Shown here: positions 51,238-63,400 of the stretch, one piece after another
How positions within the stretch are numbered: the stretch's first letter is position 1
Layout: every line of letters starts with the position of its first letter
Origin: Diatrype stigma
Taxonomy: Eukaryota > Ascomycota > Sordariomycetes > Xylariales > Diatrypaceae
NCBI GenBank assembly: GCA_022225965.2
Contig: JAKJXP020000041.1
Location: 1 to 64,000, forward strand
DNA length: 64,000 nt
Direction: 5' to 3'
Translations under genes and position numbers: made by a program
Notes under the pieces: generated by a model
Told to the model about the DNA's origin: nothing
Database searches by the model: none
The model's input: only the letters and a program-made list of their open reading frames with translations

Positions 51238-52035
51238 TGAGGTATGATGGGGGGACGGGATGGAGGGGAAAGGGCTCGTTCGTGATGGCGGGGGAAGGAA
51301 ATCGAAAAAGAAGGAAAGGGGAATATCACAAGCCAAGGATATCCCGGATGGATGTACGTGTTGCATTCCTACATCCAGCCGAGGGCATGTCCGAACCTTG
51401 AGGACGTAACGAGGCTGAGGATCGAAATGTCCATTTACGCCAAGCCACAACCTCCTTGCACACATCATTTATAAGGAATACGATCTCACAAGGCTTGCTC
51501 GACGCAGATATTTATGAAGAACAGGGCCTTTCTGGCCTAATTATAAACTAAACGCCACACTCCCAAGTCTGCCTGCTGACTCGAAGAAGCGTTTCGATCT
51601 ATAATGTCTACTCTGATCAGCCAAGATAGGTGAATACCCGATCATCGTCATGGCGCCAGCTTGCTTCGAGATGTTCCATAGGGAAGACTATAAGGCGGGG
51701 AGGTGAATTGTAACTCTTTTCGGGATAAAACGTGAGGCGAAGTGTAGCCCAGGTTCCTCATAATGGCGTTTCTTCCTTCGTACTCTGTTGCTTGACGATG
51801 CTTTATGACAATTACAAGCTACTCATTCCCCTCCCCTCTCCAGTGTATACCGCCTATTCCCAGCCATGACCCCCATCTCTCTGTATTTCCGTGGCTGTCT
51901 CCATAACCCGATTTACACTCACAACTGCACTAGGTATGATTGTATAGAAGACAAAACGGACGGGCGAGTAACGATCTTTCTCCCGGACACCACCTCCCTT
52001 GACCTCCGTTATCCCATCACGTCTCACCACCCACA
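51238..52035. other. Intergenic region downstream of SRP14
   Basis: About 0.8 kb between converging transcripts, holding 3' flanks. No recognised gene or repeat. Confidence 0.5.
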
Positions 52036-52254
52036 TCAAGCCGAGTCATCCTCCTCCAGCGCCTCCCGCAGCTCCCTCTCGTTCCGGCACTCGACGCACT
52101 CGCTCTTGATGGGCTTGCGCGGGTTGCCCACGTACATGCAGAGGCTGTCGGGGCAGCGGGCGTCCGGGTCCTGGCTCTCGCAGCTGGCCAGCTTCTTGTG
52201 CGCCTGCCACACCTTCTTGCACGTCGTGCAGCGCTGGTACCGGAGCTCGCACAT
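52036..52254 (-). CDS. Small Cys-rich (zinc-ribbon-like) hypothetical protein
   Basis: A 72-residue frame begins MCELRYQRCTTCKKVWQAHK and ends in a Glu/Asp-rich helix-like tail (ECRNERELREALEEDDSA). Its eight cysteines fall at 2, 9, 12, 25, 34, 39, 53 and 56. The CTTC and CVEC pairs are each separated by two residues, with His19 between, which is what a small zinc-binding protein would need. The third-position GC bias matches the nearby genes and the frame is clean. I do not recognise the family by name; small Cys-rich proteins of this layout are common in Pezizomycotina. A spliced N-terminal extension is possible. Function unknown. Confidence 0.6.
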   Translation of the reverse strand: MCELRYQRCTTCKKVWQAHKKLASCESQDPDARCPDSLCMYVGNPRKPIKSECVECRNERELREALEEDDSA

Positions 52255-54235
52255 CCTGTTCTGTCCTGGTATTCTGTTCCCGTATTTAAGTTAGTAGGTA
52301 GATGGATGGATGGATGGATGGGTAGAATTTGTTGAGCTATCGATCAGATCGGATATCTCCTACTGACTGACTGACTGACTGACTGACTGACTACGGAGGT
52401 GCGTAAGTATGCAGGTATTATAGGTATCGTTGGTCGTGGGTCGGTATGGTTGTTGACAGGCCCCCGTAGTAGCGAGTGAAAGTTGTTGCCGAAGGAATCG
52501 AGTGATGCGGTAAAAAAACTGTAGAGCGGGAATGAAATAGATGAACGGGTAGGTATAGATAGATAGAGCAGAGGACGGGGTCGTTCCCAACTGAATAGGC
52601 CGGTATAGTCACGGGTACGATCTGTATGTCTGGTCTGTAGCCTGCGTTGGTCAAATGGCGGCTTCTTAGGTATACTAGATCTTGGTTCTGTTCCCCCTTA
52701 GCTCTCTCCCCCCTTATGTGGTGTTGTCCTGTGCACTTGGGTGGATAGACCTTGTCGGAGGGGAAGGAGCTTCCTGAAATCTCGAGTCGAGCCAATGCCG
52801 TATTTATATCATAGACGCAATGGTCATGGGGTCAAGAACACGAGCCTACGAGAACGACTCATATGTAGACTTATGATTGTTTGACCTATCCTGTAGTTAA
52901 CTCATGGGAAGGAGTGATGTACATCTAGCCTTGGGTGCTCACAAGACGATCATGACTTCTTATAATAGGGGGATGGGGAAAGGACGGCGTGGCATAAGAT
53001 TCACCAGTAGTCTCGACGCAAACAAGGAGCAACGCCGATATGTCACGTAAGACAACGTGTGTTCACCCGCCTCGCCTCACACACGCAGACCCGTACCCAT
53101 TCACACTTCCAGGGGCTTTGGAAACACTATAGCAAGCAGTGAAGGCAAACGTAAAACGTCTCTTGCTGTCTTGCTACCTCATCGCCACGGACGGCGTCTT
53201 CATTATAGGACTTGAATACCGCCTGGATACCATCTGGGGCAGCCATGATATCCTGCCTATATCTCATACAAATAACCATGACTGGCCTGTAACGTTAGTT
53301 GTACATGGCGTATACACATACACGTAACTCAGAGTCCGTCACATTTCACACACACGCAAGCTTTAACGGCCACTTGCTTCCTCATCGCCCCTAACCGGCC
53401 CCTGAGTGACACACAACCGGCCCCTCAAACATATCCGAACAGTCACAGATGATACGCACTGGGTGTCCAGACCAACTCTTGTACTCTGTATGGCGCACCC
53501 TCCCGTATCGTATGCATGCGGAGGATGTGCCAAAGTCCTACACATCTTCGGGGGTACTTTCTTTCTCATCCATCCAGTACCCGCATGTTCCCGATTTGGA
53601 TTTCCCACGCCAGAACCATTAAAACTCAGAATGCTATTCGCGATACAATCTAGGGAGAGCATTCCGAGGCCTCTTCTCCTCTGCCTGGATTGCATGCCAC
53701 CTATCCTCGACCGTAAACTAGTAGGAAAAACTAGGTGGGGAAAAGGAGAAAGCTACTTCTTTTGATCGACGCAACAAAGCCAAGCCCCCCTAAATACCAT
53801 CTATAGGTCGCCGATGCTTCACATGTCCGCAACCACTTCCTTTAAATGCTCTGTATATAATCGGGGCCTGATAGTCGATGACGCCGTTGCCGCGCTCTAG
53901 AGAGGAGCCTCAGGGCCTGTTTGTCGAACGAGGCCTGAGTTTCGCTCGCCAAGTCAGACCGTGAGAAGATGATAGCTGAAAAGGAAAGAAAGAGGAAGGA
54001 AAAAAAGGAGCGAGTTGGGGAAAAGAGAATGTAGTACATAATGTGCAAATAACATAAGACCCAACCACCCATTCCATCCGTTAGCGACCTATAGTTACTG
54101 CATTAAAGTCGAGAGTCGTCAGGAAAAATCGGTTCCGGAGTCGTATGCTGCTTGCGCCTGAAAGAGACCAAAATAGATGGTGCATCAAGCAATCCGGGTG
54201 TGTTCGGTCGTACGGTCGTCTAGTCGGTCTTCATT
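52255..54235. other. Gene-free region of 2 kb
   Basis: Between the small Cys-rich gene and the 3' end of the GBP2-type gene. It contains an (ATGG)n run at 52,301-52,320 and an (ACTG)n run at 52,362-52,392. Frames near 53,363-53,765 overlap on both strands and lack motifs. No RNA gene recognised. Confidence 0.5.
52362..52392. repeat. (ACTG)n microsatellite
   Basis: Between seven and eight tandem ACTG units, about 110 bp upstream of the small Cys-rich frame. Confidence 0.85.
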
Positions 54236-57200
54236 TCACATGATCTGATCTTGTGTCAAACCACCATGGGTATCCGTGTCCATGACATCGTCGCCGCTGC
54301 CCGGTGTAAGGTACTTGACGTAGCTGAGACCGAGAGGTCTGCCACCGTACTGGTATCCTTGGAACTTCGCGATGGCCGTCTCGGACGTGTTGATACTGTC
54401 GAAGCGTACGACTCCGGTGCCCCGAGATCGACCGCTATTCTCGTACTGGATCTCGGCCTGCTCAACCTTTCCTATCGTCGTAAACAATTCGACCAGGTCC
54501 TCATTGCTAGTCGACCATGGCAGCTGGCGAAGGTATTAGTAATTGGTTGCTCTGAGGACAGCTTGTGGCTAGCGTGCCCGGCAGGAAAGCAACACTTACA
54601 TTGCGGACGTAGATGATCTCAGACGGGTCGGTTCCGGCCGTGGCGTAATCCGTAAAGGCGTTCGGCGCAGTAGCTGTAGTATTCCCAGCATCAAATCCGC
54701 CTCCACCGCCGCCGACGCTACCGGCACTGCCACCTGGAACATATCCTCCACGACCACCGAAGCCTCCTCCAAATCCACCGCGGCCACCACCGAAACCTCC
54801 TCCTCGACCGCCGAAACCTCCGCCGAAGCCTCCGCGGCCACCGAATCCGCCGCGACCGCCGAATCCGCCACCGCCCTGGTAAGCGAATCGATCTTCTCGA
54901 ACCTCAAGGGGACGGCCCTGCCATTCGAAACCGTTGAACTGCTGAATGGCGTTACGGGTGTCGTCGGGATGCTCGAACATGACGATGCCGGATCCTTTCG
55001 GTCTACCATCAGGGCCCAGGTGGACATCGGCTCGAAGGACGGCCCCATTCCGGGCTATCATGACCTAAGTTAATATTCCGCACGAATGGGAAGGGCTTGG
55101 AACGGGTTCATATGAGTCCTACCTGCTTGACGGAAAAGGTCCTTAAGATCCTGCCAGCCGGCGGTGTACGGGAGCTATAACCATAGTCAATACCTAATCA
55201 AGCGCTTCGAGATTTTTTGCAAGGGAAACTAGGAGGAGACAGACGTTGGACACGTATATCTGACGGTTACCACCTCCCATACCGCCACCGCCGCCGGGGC
55301 CTCCACCGTAGCCGCCTCCGCCATATGCGCCAGGGCCAGCAGCAGGGCCGGGGCCGCTGGGGCCAGGGCCGGCACCGCCGGCGAAGCCTCCACGGCCTGC
55401 AGTCGCGCCAATGAATCGGGGCTCAGCCTCTCGGTCCTAATTTCATTTCAGCCTTCAGTAACAGTCCAGTGCAGGTCAGATGCGGCACTTCGATCCTTAC
55501 TTCGCGAACATAGACGAGTCGTCCCATCAGGTTCTGGTTGCTGAGCGTTGCGACGGCATTCTGTGCTTGCTCCCTCGTAGCATATTCCACAATTCTGTAT
55601 GAGAGTTAGCCTGTTGATCGTCCCCATGCATCTCTCATGGCCCACTTACCCGCATCCCTACAAAGACCCGCGGACAAGGTCCCAGCCCGTCAATCCATCA
55701 ATTCCATCAAAAACCAGAGTGGAGAGAACCAAAAGAAACCAGCCATAGACTACGTGTAGAAGCCCACCTTCGACATTCCATTGGGAAGTAGCAAAACATC
55801 GGCGAAGAGGACCTCGCCGGCTAAAAGTGAAGGGTAATACCCGTTAGCCATGAACACCTCCTGAAATACCCGTTTCTCTCGTTCTTCATAAGTGAGACCC
55901 ACCCTGCCGCATAAAATCCTTGAGATGATGCCATTTGACGTCGTATGAGAGGTTGCCGACGTAGACGCGTCGGTCTTGCTGTGAGGTTTCACGAATGGAA
56001 TTCATCATTTGCTCCCGTGCCTGTGCCCGTTCCTCGTAAGATCGTTGGGGGGGGCCACCACCGTAACCCGAACCTGTTCCTCCCGCTGGTGCTCCAGCTC
56101 CGGTCATGGGCGAACGCGAGCGTCTGTCTGACCTACGGTAGTCGTCCCGACTGCGCGACCGACTCCGCGGTGAATATGATCGACGGCGGGCCGAACGTCC
56201 CGGACTCCTTGATCGACCACGTCGTGGAGAACGAGATCTCTCGCGCTGGGATTCGTCAGTATTCAAATACAGCATTACCAATACTTTAGACATAGGCAGT
56301 GCCTCAGATGTTAAGGAAAACAGGGGGTTGAGAGCGAGCAGGCCGGTACACTGGTATACCGGCTACTTGAACAAGCTACTGTCCTCTGAACAAAAGAGTA
56401 AGGTTTGCCTTCCTTCAGAAGTCGATTGCTCAAGTCAGAGGAATACCACGGGCGTTTTGTAGCCAGGCCAAACCCAATGCCGTAGTAGGGGGGTAGCGCG
56501 CAAGCAAAAGGCGCACAGGCGGCTTGAACCATGCTGCTTATGTGAATGTCCCCGCTAAGGTCTAACATCGAGGGAATCGCCTTCGCTGCTAGGACGAACC
56601 AATGCAAACAGACAATCTACACTCTACGCGGGGTAGAGTGTACTGAGGAATAAAGGAAAGGAAAGGACCCCTGACACGAATGTCGTCGCATGGGTTGAAC
56701 CGGAATAGCGGTACTTACTGGGCGGTATGTATCACCAGAATCAGCTATTCAAATATAGAGTTAGAACCAATATCCAAAGCCAACGAGTTGAAGGTGCGAA
56801 GATCGTCGCGGATGTATAGGAAGTGGTGATCAATACGGCGGGCCGTAGTTGCATATGATAGATATACCAGGCGCAAGCGCAGGCGCAATAGGTAGCTTGG
56901 GATGGGGAGATGGACCACAGACCAAGCCGTTTGTAGGTTCGAAAGGGGAAGGGAAGAGTTTTTGGGGGGAGGAAGGTGGGGGGGGAAGGGTAGTATATTA
57001 AAGGCCGTCTAAGAATTTGGAAGGCATAGGTGAGGTATGCAGTAGCCGTTCCAAGGGGACAACGAGTGAATGGTAAGACAGATGGTGGAGTGAGAGGTCG
57101 AGGAAGGTGGAAGGAGGGCAATGGCGTGGTCTGATTCGTTGACTGCGGATGTAGGAGGCGGGTAATGTCGTGGGCTGTTACAACTTACAAGCCCGATGTA

Positions 57201-58054
57201 GGCCGTGGGTAGTAAAAGGCGGCAACACGTCAGAGAAGCACTCGGATTATGCTTCTCAGCTTGTGGATAGTAGGATGAGATTGGTGGGTAGGAAGGCCTA
57301 CAGCTACAGCCACGGCTACAGCTACGGGCACGTAGTAGGTAGGTAGATGGGTAGACTAGGGGCTGTATCTATATGTAGATATGGGATGTATTTGAGGTAG
57401 GTAGGTTGGGGAAGACCTGTAGGGAAGGCCTGTATGCGGTGGACAGGCGTTCGGATGCGAGGTAAGTGCAGGAATCTCTCCAGCTGGTTGAATTATGTAT
57501 GTAATGCAATGTAGTGTATATATGTAGGTGTGTGTATGTGTGTATGTGCGCGTGCGTGCGTGCGTGCCTGTGTGTGTCTGCAGTGGGTAGGCGGACAGGC
57601 AAGCAGGCGGACCGGCAGGCAGTCAGGTAGAGAGACGTAGGTAGATGGGTAGGCAGGCATGTATGTATTCGCGTGTGGGATGTGAGATGTGGAGAGACAG
57701 CACAGGATATGTAGTGATGGATGGGCAGATGGGGTGAGGTAACCAACCTACATAGGCGCGCGTGCGTATGTAGAAGTAGGTAACTGTTACCTATGTGGGT
57801 AGGGTAGGCAACGTAGACGTAAACGTAGATGTAGATATAAGGGTTACGTGCCCGCGTGGAGGTGAAAACGGGAGATATGGATATAGGATGAGACCATCAA
57901 GGTGCAAGAGAAAAAAAAGGGTGCAGATAGCATATGCCAGATAGAGTGACAGCGAAGAGAGGCCATAGGCACGGCATTGGTACAAGGCTAGATGGATATC
58001 TAGGAGCATAGAGCAAACTGCAAGCGAAGCAGTATTAGATTTAGACTTACCCAT
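54236..58054 (-). CDS. GBP2: SR-like RNA-binding protein with three RRMs (Gbp2/Hrb1 type)
   Basis: Nuclear SR-like protein; yeast Gbp2/Hrb1 bind mRNA with THO/TREX for quality control and export. Ten inferred coding exons (58051-58054, 56719-56744, 55903-56245, 55768-55820, 55650-55657, 55501-55594, 55245-55436, 55123-55174, 54600-55054, 54236-54523) total 1,515 nt, 504 residues. N-terminus [10 protein letters not shown], then an RS domain ([20 protein letters not shown]). RRM1 begins [23 protein letters not shown]2 [20 protein letters not shown] and RRM3 [21 protein letters not shown] Gly-rich linker precedes RRM2, and a Gly/Phe/Arg-rich one (FGGRGGFGG) lies between RRM2 and RRM3. Exon 5 is 8 nt (GGATGCGG) and supplies part of the GCGIVEY RNP1 motif. 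The first two coding segments are inferred from GTAAGT donors, CTAAC/CTGAC branch points and frame closure; the core from exon 3 on is secure. Confidence 0.87.
57295..57790. repeat. Microsatellite-rich part of the first GBP2-type intron
   Basis: This stretch alternates TAGG-type words, a TGTGTGTATG run and a GCGTGCGTGCGTGC run near 57,540-57,570, then more TAGGTAGG words to about 57,790. It lies wholly in the inferred 1.3-kb first intron, so it would be transcribed as CCTA/ACAC-rich RNA. Confidence 0.7.
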
Positions 58055-58873
58055 AGTTGCAGATTGAACGAGCGTCGTTTGGTCAAATCGAATGGCGTCC
58101 TGTAAATACAATAAAATAATAAATCCCCCTTTTGGGACAAATGCGAAAGAAAACGCGACAATACGTTATTCGGCGAGCCGAGTATCTGTCTGTATTGGAG
58201 GGTGAGCTTCAGCGGCCAGTGAGAATGGGGAGAAGAGAGAAGTGTGTGCCGATCTAGATTCAATGCTGCCCGCTACTACTAGTGCAGTGTTCGCTGAAAC
58301 GACAGAGCACATATGCAAGCAAATGTAGACAGGTACCCAGGACCGAGGGGGGATTAAACGAGGCAAGCACAGGATGGACGTGTAGGTGGGATAAGTTTAG
58401 AATGGGATGGATGTATGGGTGTACTTCGTACAACACGAGTTTATGTGGGCAGAGACAGAGGCGGGGAGGCGGAGGCAGAGGCAGAGGCAGAGGAGGCTTG
58501 AACGGACACAATGCACGAGCATTGAAAACCTTGCAGCCATTCTATCCAGTGGCGGGTAATATACCCGGGAGAAATACCTGGTAGCCAAAGCATGAGGATG
58601 GTAAGGTAAGGTAAGGTACAACGAAGGCACCAGAAGCACGAGCAGCAACAGCGAACAATGGCCAGCCACAGCCAGCAAGAGCAAGAGCAGCAATGGTTTT
58701 CAGGGTAGACAAGTAGACAACAGGAACGACCAGCTCCACGTCGTAACAGGTTGCAAGAGCCGCCTACCTAATGTAAGCAGCTATGAAAGCTACCCACTGC
58801 AGCCACTGCCAACATACTCACTCTGCCTACCTAACCACCTACCTCCAGACCAGTACCAGTACCAGCTGCTACC

Positions 58874-58905
58874 TGGGTGCTTGGGTGCTTGGGTGCTTGG
58901 GTACC
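58874..58905. repeat. Tandem 8-bp TGGGTGCT repeat
   Basis: Three consecutive copies and a degenerate fourth (TGGGTACC). Confidence 0.85.
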
Positions 58906-60425
58906 TCGCTGAGACACAGGCAACAGGGGCTACACCTAGACACAGAGGCTGTCGCACATAAGTAGCAGCACATCGCAACCAATGAGCTGTATACTAGAGA
59001 GTATCAGGATGGGCCAAGAGTGACATAGGGCTGGAGCTAGCTATGTCTCTCTCGCTCACTTTCAGTTCATCTATGCGTGCGGTCTGCCTGCTGGCCTGGT
59101 CTGGCCGTATGTGTTCGCCTGTGGCCGGCGAGGAGAACCAGGAGAACCAGGAGGTCAAGTAGGTACAGCAGGTACAGTAGGTAGGTTGGTTGGTTGATAG
59201 GTTTGACGGGTGAGAGGTAGGCAGCTGTGTGAGTATGTGCGGACATATAGACAGGCATTTCTGTCTGTCCGTATGTACGTATGTCTTGCTGCTCTGCCAA
59301 GCGGACATAATGCCCGTTTGCTGGTGCTGACTGGGTTGCTGCGCGTCCATCTGATACCTCATACGTGTTGAGGCTGCAGATGGGAAGGGTTGGGATGCAT
59401 TAGGGGGGTGGGTACGGCTCTCCTCTGGTTCATACTCTACAATGAACTGTAATGCAATGCAATGTAATGTGAAAGAAAACAATGTACGTACCTGTTTGAC
59501 CTGTTTGTTTCGATGGACTGGTTGGTTAATGGATGGACGAACTGGTTGACGGGCGCCGAAATGGACTCCGAGATGGAATGCTGGAGAGCGGTGCACAAGA
59601 AGGGATGCACAAGAAGTGATGCACCAACCAGGACCGGGAGGAGAGAGTGGTATGGAGGTAGATAGGTAGATAGGTAGATAGTAGGTAGGCAGCTAGCTGT
59701 GAGAGATGGAGGTATAGGTATGGAAGTACCTTACAGCGCAACCTCAACGCAACGCGACGCGACGCAACACAACGCAACACGACGTAACGAGACCAGACCA
59801 GACCCAACTGGGCCAGAACCAGACAATAGATTATAGAACTGGGCTGGGGACACAGTGGCGCTAGGGTGTTTTTGGCAGATCTAGCTGGAGCCTGGAGCCT
59901 GGAGCCTGGAGAAGCTGGCTGGAGGGAGATTGGGGGAGATGGATGCGTGCGTGGTATCACTGGTATGGGCGATATGGGAGGTATGTAGTAGGTATAGTGT
60001 GCAGTATGTAGATACCGTAGGTACTCCTAGTACTGTTTGTCGCTTATGGACGAACAGCAGGTGTTGGAATAAGGGAGATGGCCGCGTCAGGTCCGGAGCT
60101 GTGGCTTTCGGCTTCGGCTTTTTTGCGGTTTAGGTGAGATGAGGAAGGGGGGAAATTTTTCCAGGATGGAATTGTTACGTGAGGTGTGTAGGTAAGGCTG
60201 AAAGTGCAGTTGGTTGGCCTTTCCAAGCTTGGACTGGATACCTGGCATATGTATGTATGTAGGTATGTTGATATGTAGGTATGTACACTTGTGGTCTAGT
60301 TGGAGTCTAACTAAAGGTGGGAGAGTGAATGTCCGAGGTAAAGTATATTATAGAGCTAAGTGGGCAGCTATGTACCTAGCCCATCCAGTAGTGAATATAC
60401 CTATCGCAGTAAGATCCTCACCTAC

Positions 60426-60472
60426 ATGTACGAGAGCTCATGTACGAGAGCTCATGTACGAGAGCTCATGTA
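60426..60472. repeat. Tandem 14-bp repeat with internal palindromes
   Basis: Three copies of ATGTACGAGAGCTC followed by ATGTAC. Each unit contains the palindromes GAGCTC and, across the junction, near-symmetrical GAGCTCATGTAC, so single strands could form alternative hairpins. Confidence 0.85.
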
Positions 60473-63400
60473 CAGACTACAGTACGGCACGGTATCACTG
60501 GCTTGTACCTCGTAGGTTTGTGTGCTGTAAAAACTACAGGTCTTATATGCTCGATTACTAGCACGTATCAACAAGGGGGTGAACAAGAAATACATGCTGG
60601 GACAAACACCAAAAAGGTGAAAAAGTCGTCAAGGGGAATAGCTTATTGTGATTAGTTGGTGACAGAAGTTCACCTCCCCACTTATCCCGTTCTTGAAATG
60701 ATGGCGTTCCTGACGCTTGTGCGCTTTAACGCTTCTGACTGGTTGAGCTACTTTGCAAGGGGGTTCCACCACTGAACTTGGAACCACCACCACCTGCATT
60801 CAACACCCAGGGCTGCCAGGTACCTCATGCCAGGTACCTCATGGCTGTTCATGCTAGGTCCTACTTCGTACCTATTATAGGGTAGACACTGTACCTATCT
60901 TCTGTTGGTAACACTTCATGAGATCCAAGGAGAAGAGCAGGTTACTGGATAAAGTAACGATGGACTTCCATGGTACTGATCCCTCTGCAAGTAGGGGGTT
61001 CTGGACTAGAATCTCTTGCTTGGCTCCTCCCCTATTTTCTTGCACTCAGTTAGCTTGCTTGTGGCTTTTGCTGTCAACCCGCAACGAGAGAACATATAGG
61101 ACTGATGGGCGCTGCCATAACACAGCAGCCAGTTTCCTGGAACCGACGATTGGATTGTTATGTTTTTTTTTTTTTTTTTCACATTCCGGTGGCAGTGTTC
61201 GATGAAGGTTTTCTCGTAATACTCAAAGGATCTTCTCATCTCGTACTCTAGGCGTTGGACAGCTTGAGCTTACTGGGTAGTACTCGAGAGGCTTTGGTGT
61301 AGTGGCAACTCCACCACCGGACCTCAAAGGACATCGATGATCGAAATGACTATGCTCTAAGCGTGATCAGTGGATTAGTGGATAGAGAAGCAAGGCTCTG
61401 TTGCTCCTAGGTACCGATACTTCGGTCTGGTGTGATGCTATCAACGTCTTAGATGGAAGATACTATAGGGGCTGCTTAAGCCCAGTGCTGCAGAAGCATG
61501 CTGTAGAACTATCCTGATACCCCCAACAGTGCCTACATCAATAAAGACTGCATTTCAAGTCCTACCGTTTTACTTGGTCCTATTGGCCCCCAGGTGCCGC
61601 TGGAAAGGAGCCTGGAACAGCCATGCAGTCCAACTCTGCGAGCATCCCCATAGCTCTCGCCTGCCTGGCCAAAGTATGTCTACCAATACCTACACATTGG
61701 TCGAATGACGAAGGACCATGCAGTATTATCAAGAGTCTTGAGCACATATCTCAGGCCTAAGGTTATACCACACAAAAGAAATGCCAGTCTACGTTCGCAT
61801 AAAGGGGGCTTGCGCCTCTAGGTAGCACCCAGGGGTATTCTGACCACTTGGGGATATAGTCTCAGCGGTCGCCAGTACCGGCTTGTCTTTCTAGCACTTC
61901 AAGAGAACATGGACAAGGAAGCGGCAGAGCTTCCTGTGTAATGTATAGGGATTCACGGCAGTAAGGAGTTGCGTTACGTAGTCCAAGTACCGTGGTGGGA
62001 ACGGCATGGAAATGGTAACACATTGTGATGACCATGGAGCTAGGATAGGAGCTTCTGCTGCGAGACGGGGAACCACTGCTGCATGACTGGCGTCAATGAG
62101 AGAATATCCAACGGGGAGGACTGGTTTGAGGATCCCATAGTGCTGATAGGTGGCCTTGCTTTCTCGTCTATGTCGGAGTGCATGCTAGGCGACCACGCTT
62201 GTGGTTTCCATGTGACCTGACCATGAATACCACGACGCTTTCTGGGCCGCGGCGGGCTTAACAGCGTAGTGGCAGTCTTGGTTTAATAAACCGATGGCCG
62301 ATACAAGATACATGACAAGCCACTGGGCACCGGGCAGTGAGTGTCTAGGGCTATCCTCCTCCATGGGTAGCTTGCCATTACAGTTACTTACCCGCCTGAA
62401 GCTTGATACTCTGCTGTGGTACATCCCTAGAAAACTCCAGGCATCTCGGGCTCTGGGTTCTGTGTTTTACAGTGGAATCTAAAATTTGTAGGTATTCGGA
62501 AGCCTAGAGGGCCTACGGATAGGGGGTGAGCATTGTTCTCTGGATGTACTAGTCATGACATATTCTGCTCAACCCCTTACTCTCCTCCCAAAGTTATGCC
62601 ATGAATGCCATCGCAATTCACTAGACGTAGAGTTTGGTAGCGGCTTCATTTTCGTGATTGTCAATGCTTGAGATAGTGAGGCTGCCTACACCAGTGGCTG
62701 GACTAGACATTAAGTAGCGAGAGCTTCTATGGCAAAGCTGAGCATCGAAAATTACCTGAACCTGGAACCGATCGCCTCTGAGGATAAGGGGGATGTAACA
62801 CCCCGACACCCAGCTGGAAGCCGCTGGGGAAAGGCCATCATAGCCCTTACGATCTTTATGAAGATTATTTGATCGACCTTCTAGGCATTTACTAGCAGAG
62901 TTGAAGTAGTACACTTAGGAACAAACCCAGCCTACACAATAAGCCTACGGATATGCCAGAAACATAGTTTTGATGTGGAATACCAACCAATTCAGCTACA
63001 GACATGATCATTCGATATATAAACCTACGGACATAGCTCAACTTGGACTCTTGATTGAGACCTCTCTCTTCATCATATCGCAAACCGGTCAGCACGATAC
63101 TTGTATAAAGAAAAGCACTCAGTAGCTAGATCGTTCCTATCACAGCAATATGCACGAGGTAGGTTGTCAAGGATTCCACAAGTAGCCAGGGGTCCCTAGC
63201 CGCCTAGGGAGTTAAAAGGGTGCTGGCCCGCAAGCGCCAACCGCACATAGAAGCCCATGCCTTGCCAGGTTGCTTACCTGGAATCCGAACGGCGCCCCTT
63301 GCCAGTAGATCCACAGACCACGATCGTGACCTGCGTGACCTACATACATATACAAGTACATGGCCGTGTCGCTTCACGTCAGCGTCGGCGCCATGGTTGA

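Noticed and set aside
57791..58111. 106-codon - strand frame beginning MYLQDAIRF.
   Set aside because: It overlaps the inferred first intron of the GBP2-type gene and runs into repeat-derived sequence; only its internal ATGG is used in the gene model.
61280..61440. Two A-box-like stretches (TGGTGTAGTGG and TGGATTAGTGG) suggesting tRNA genes.
   Set aside because: No matching B box and no cloverleaf could be drawn.
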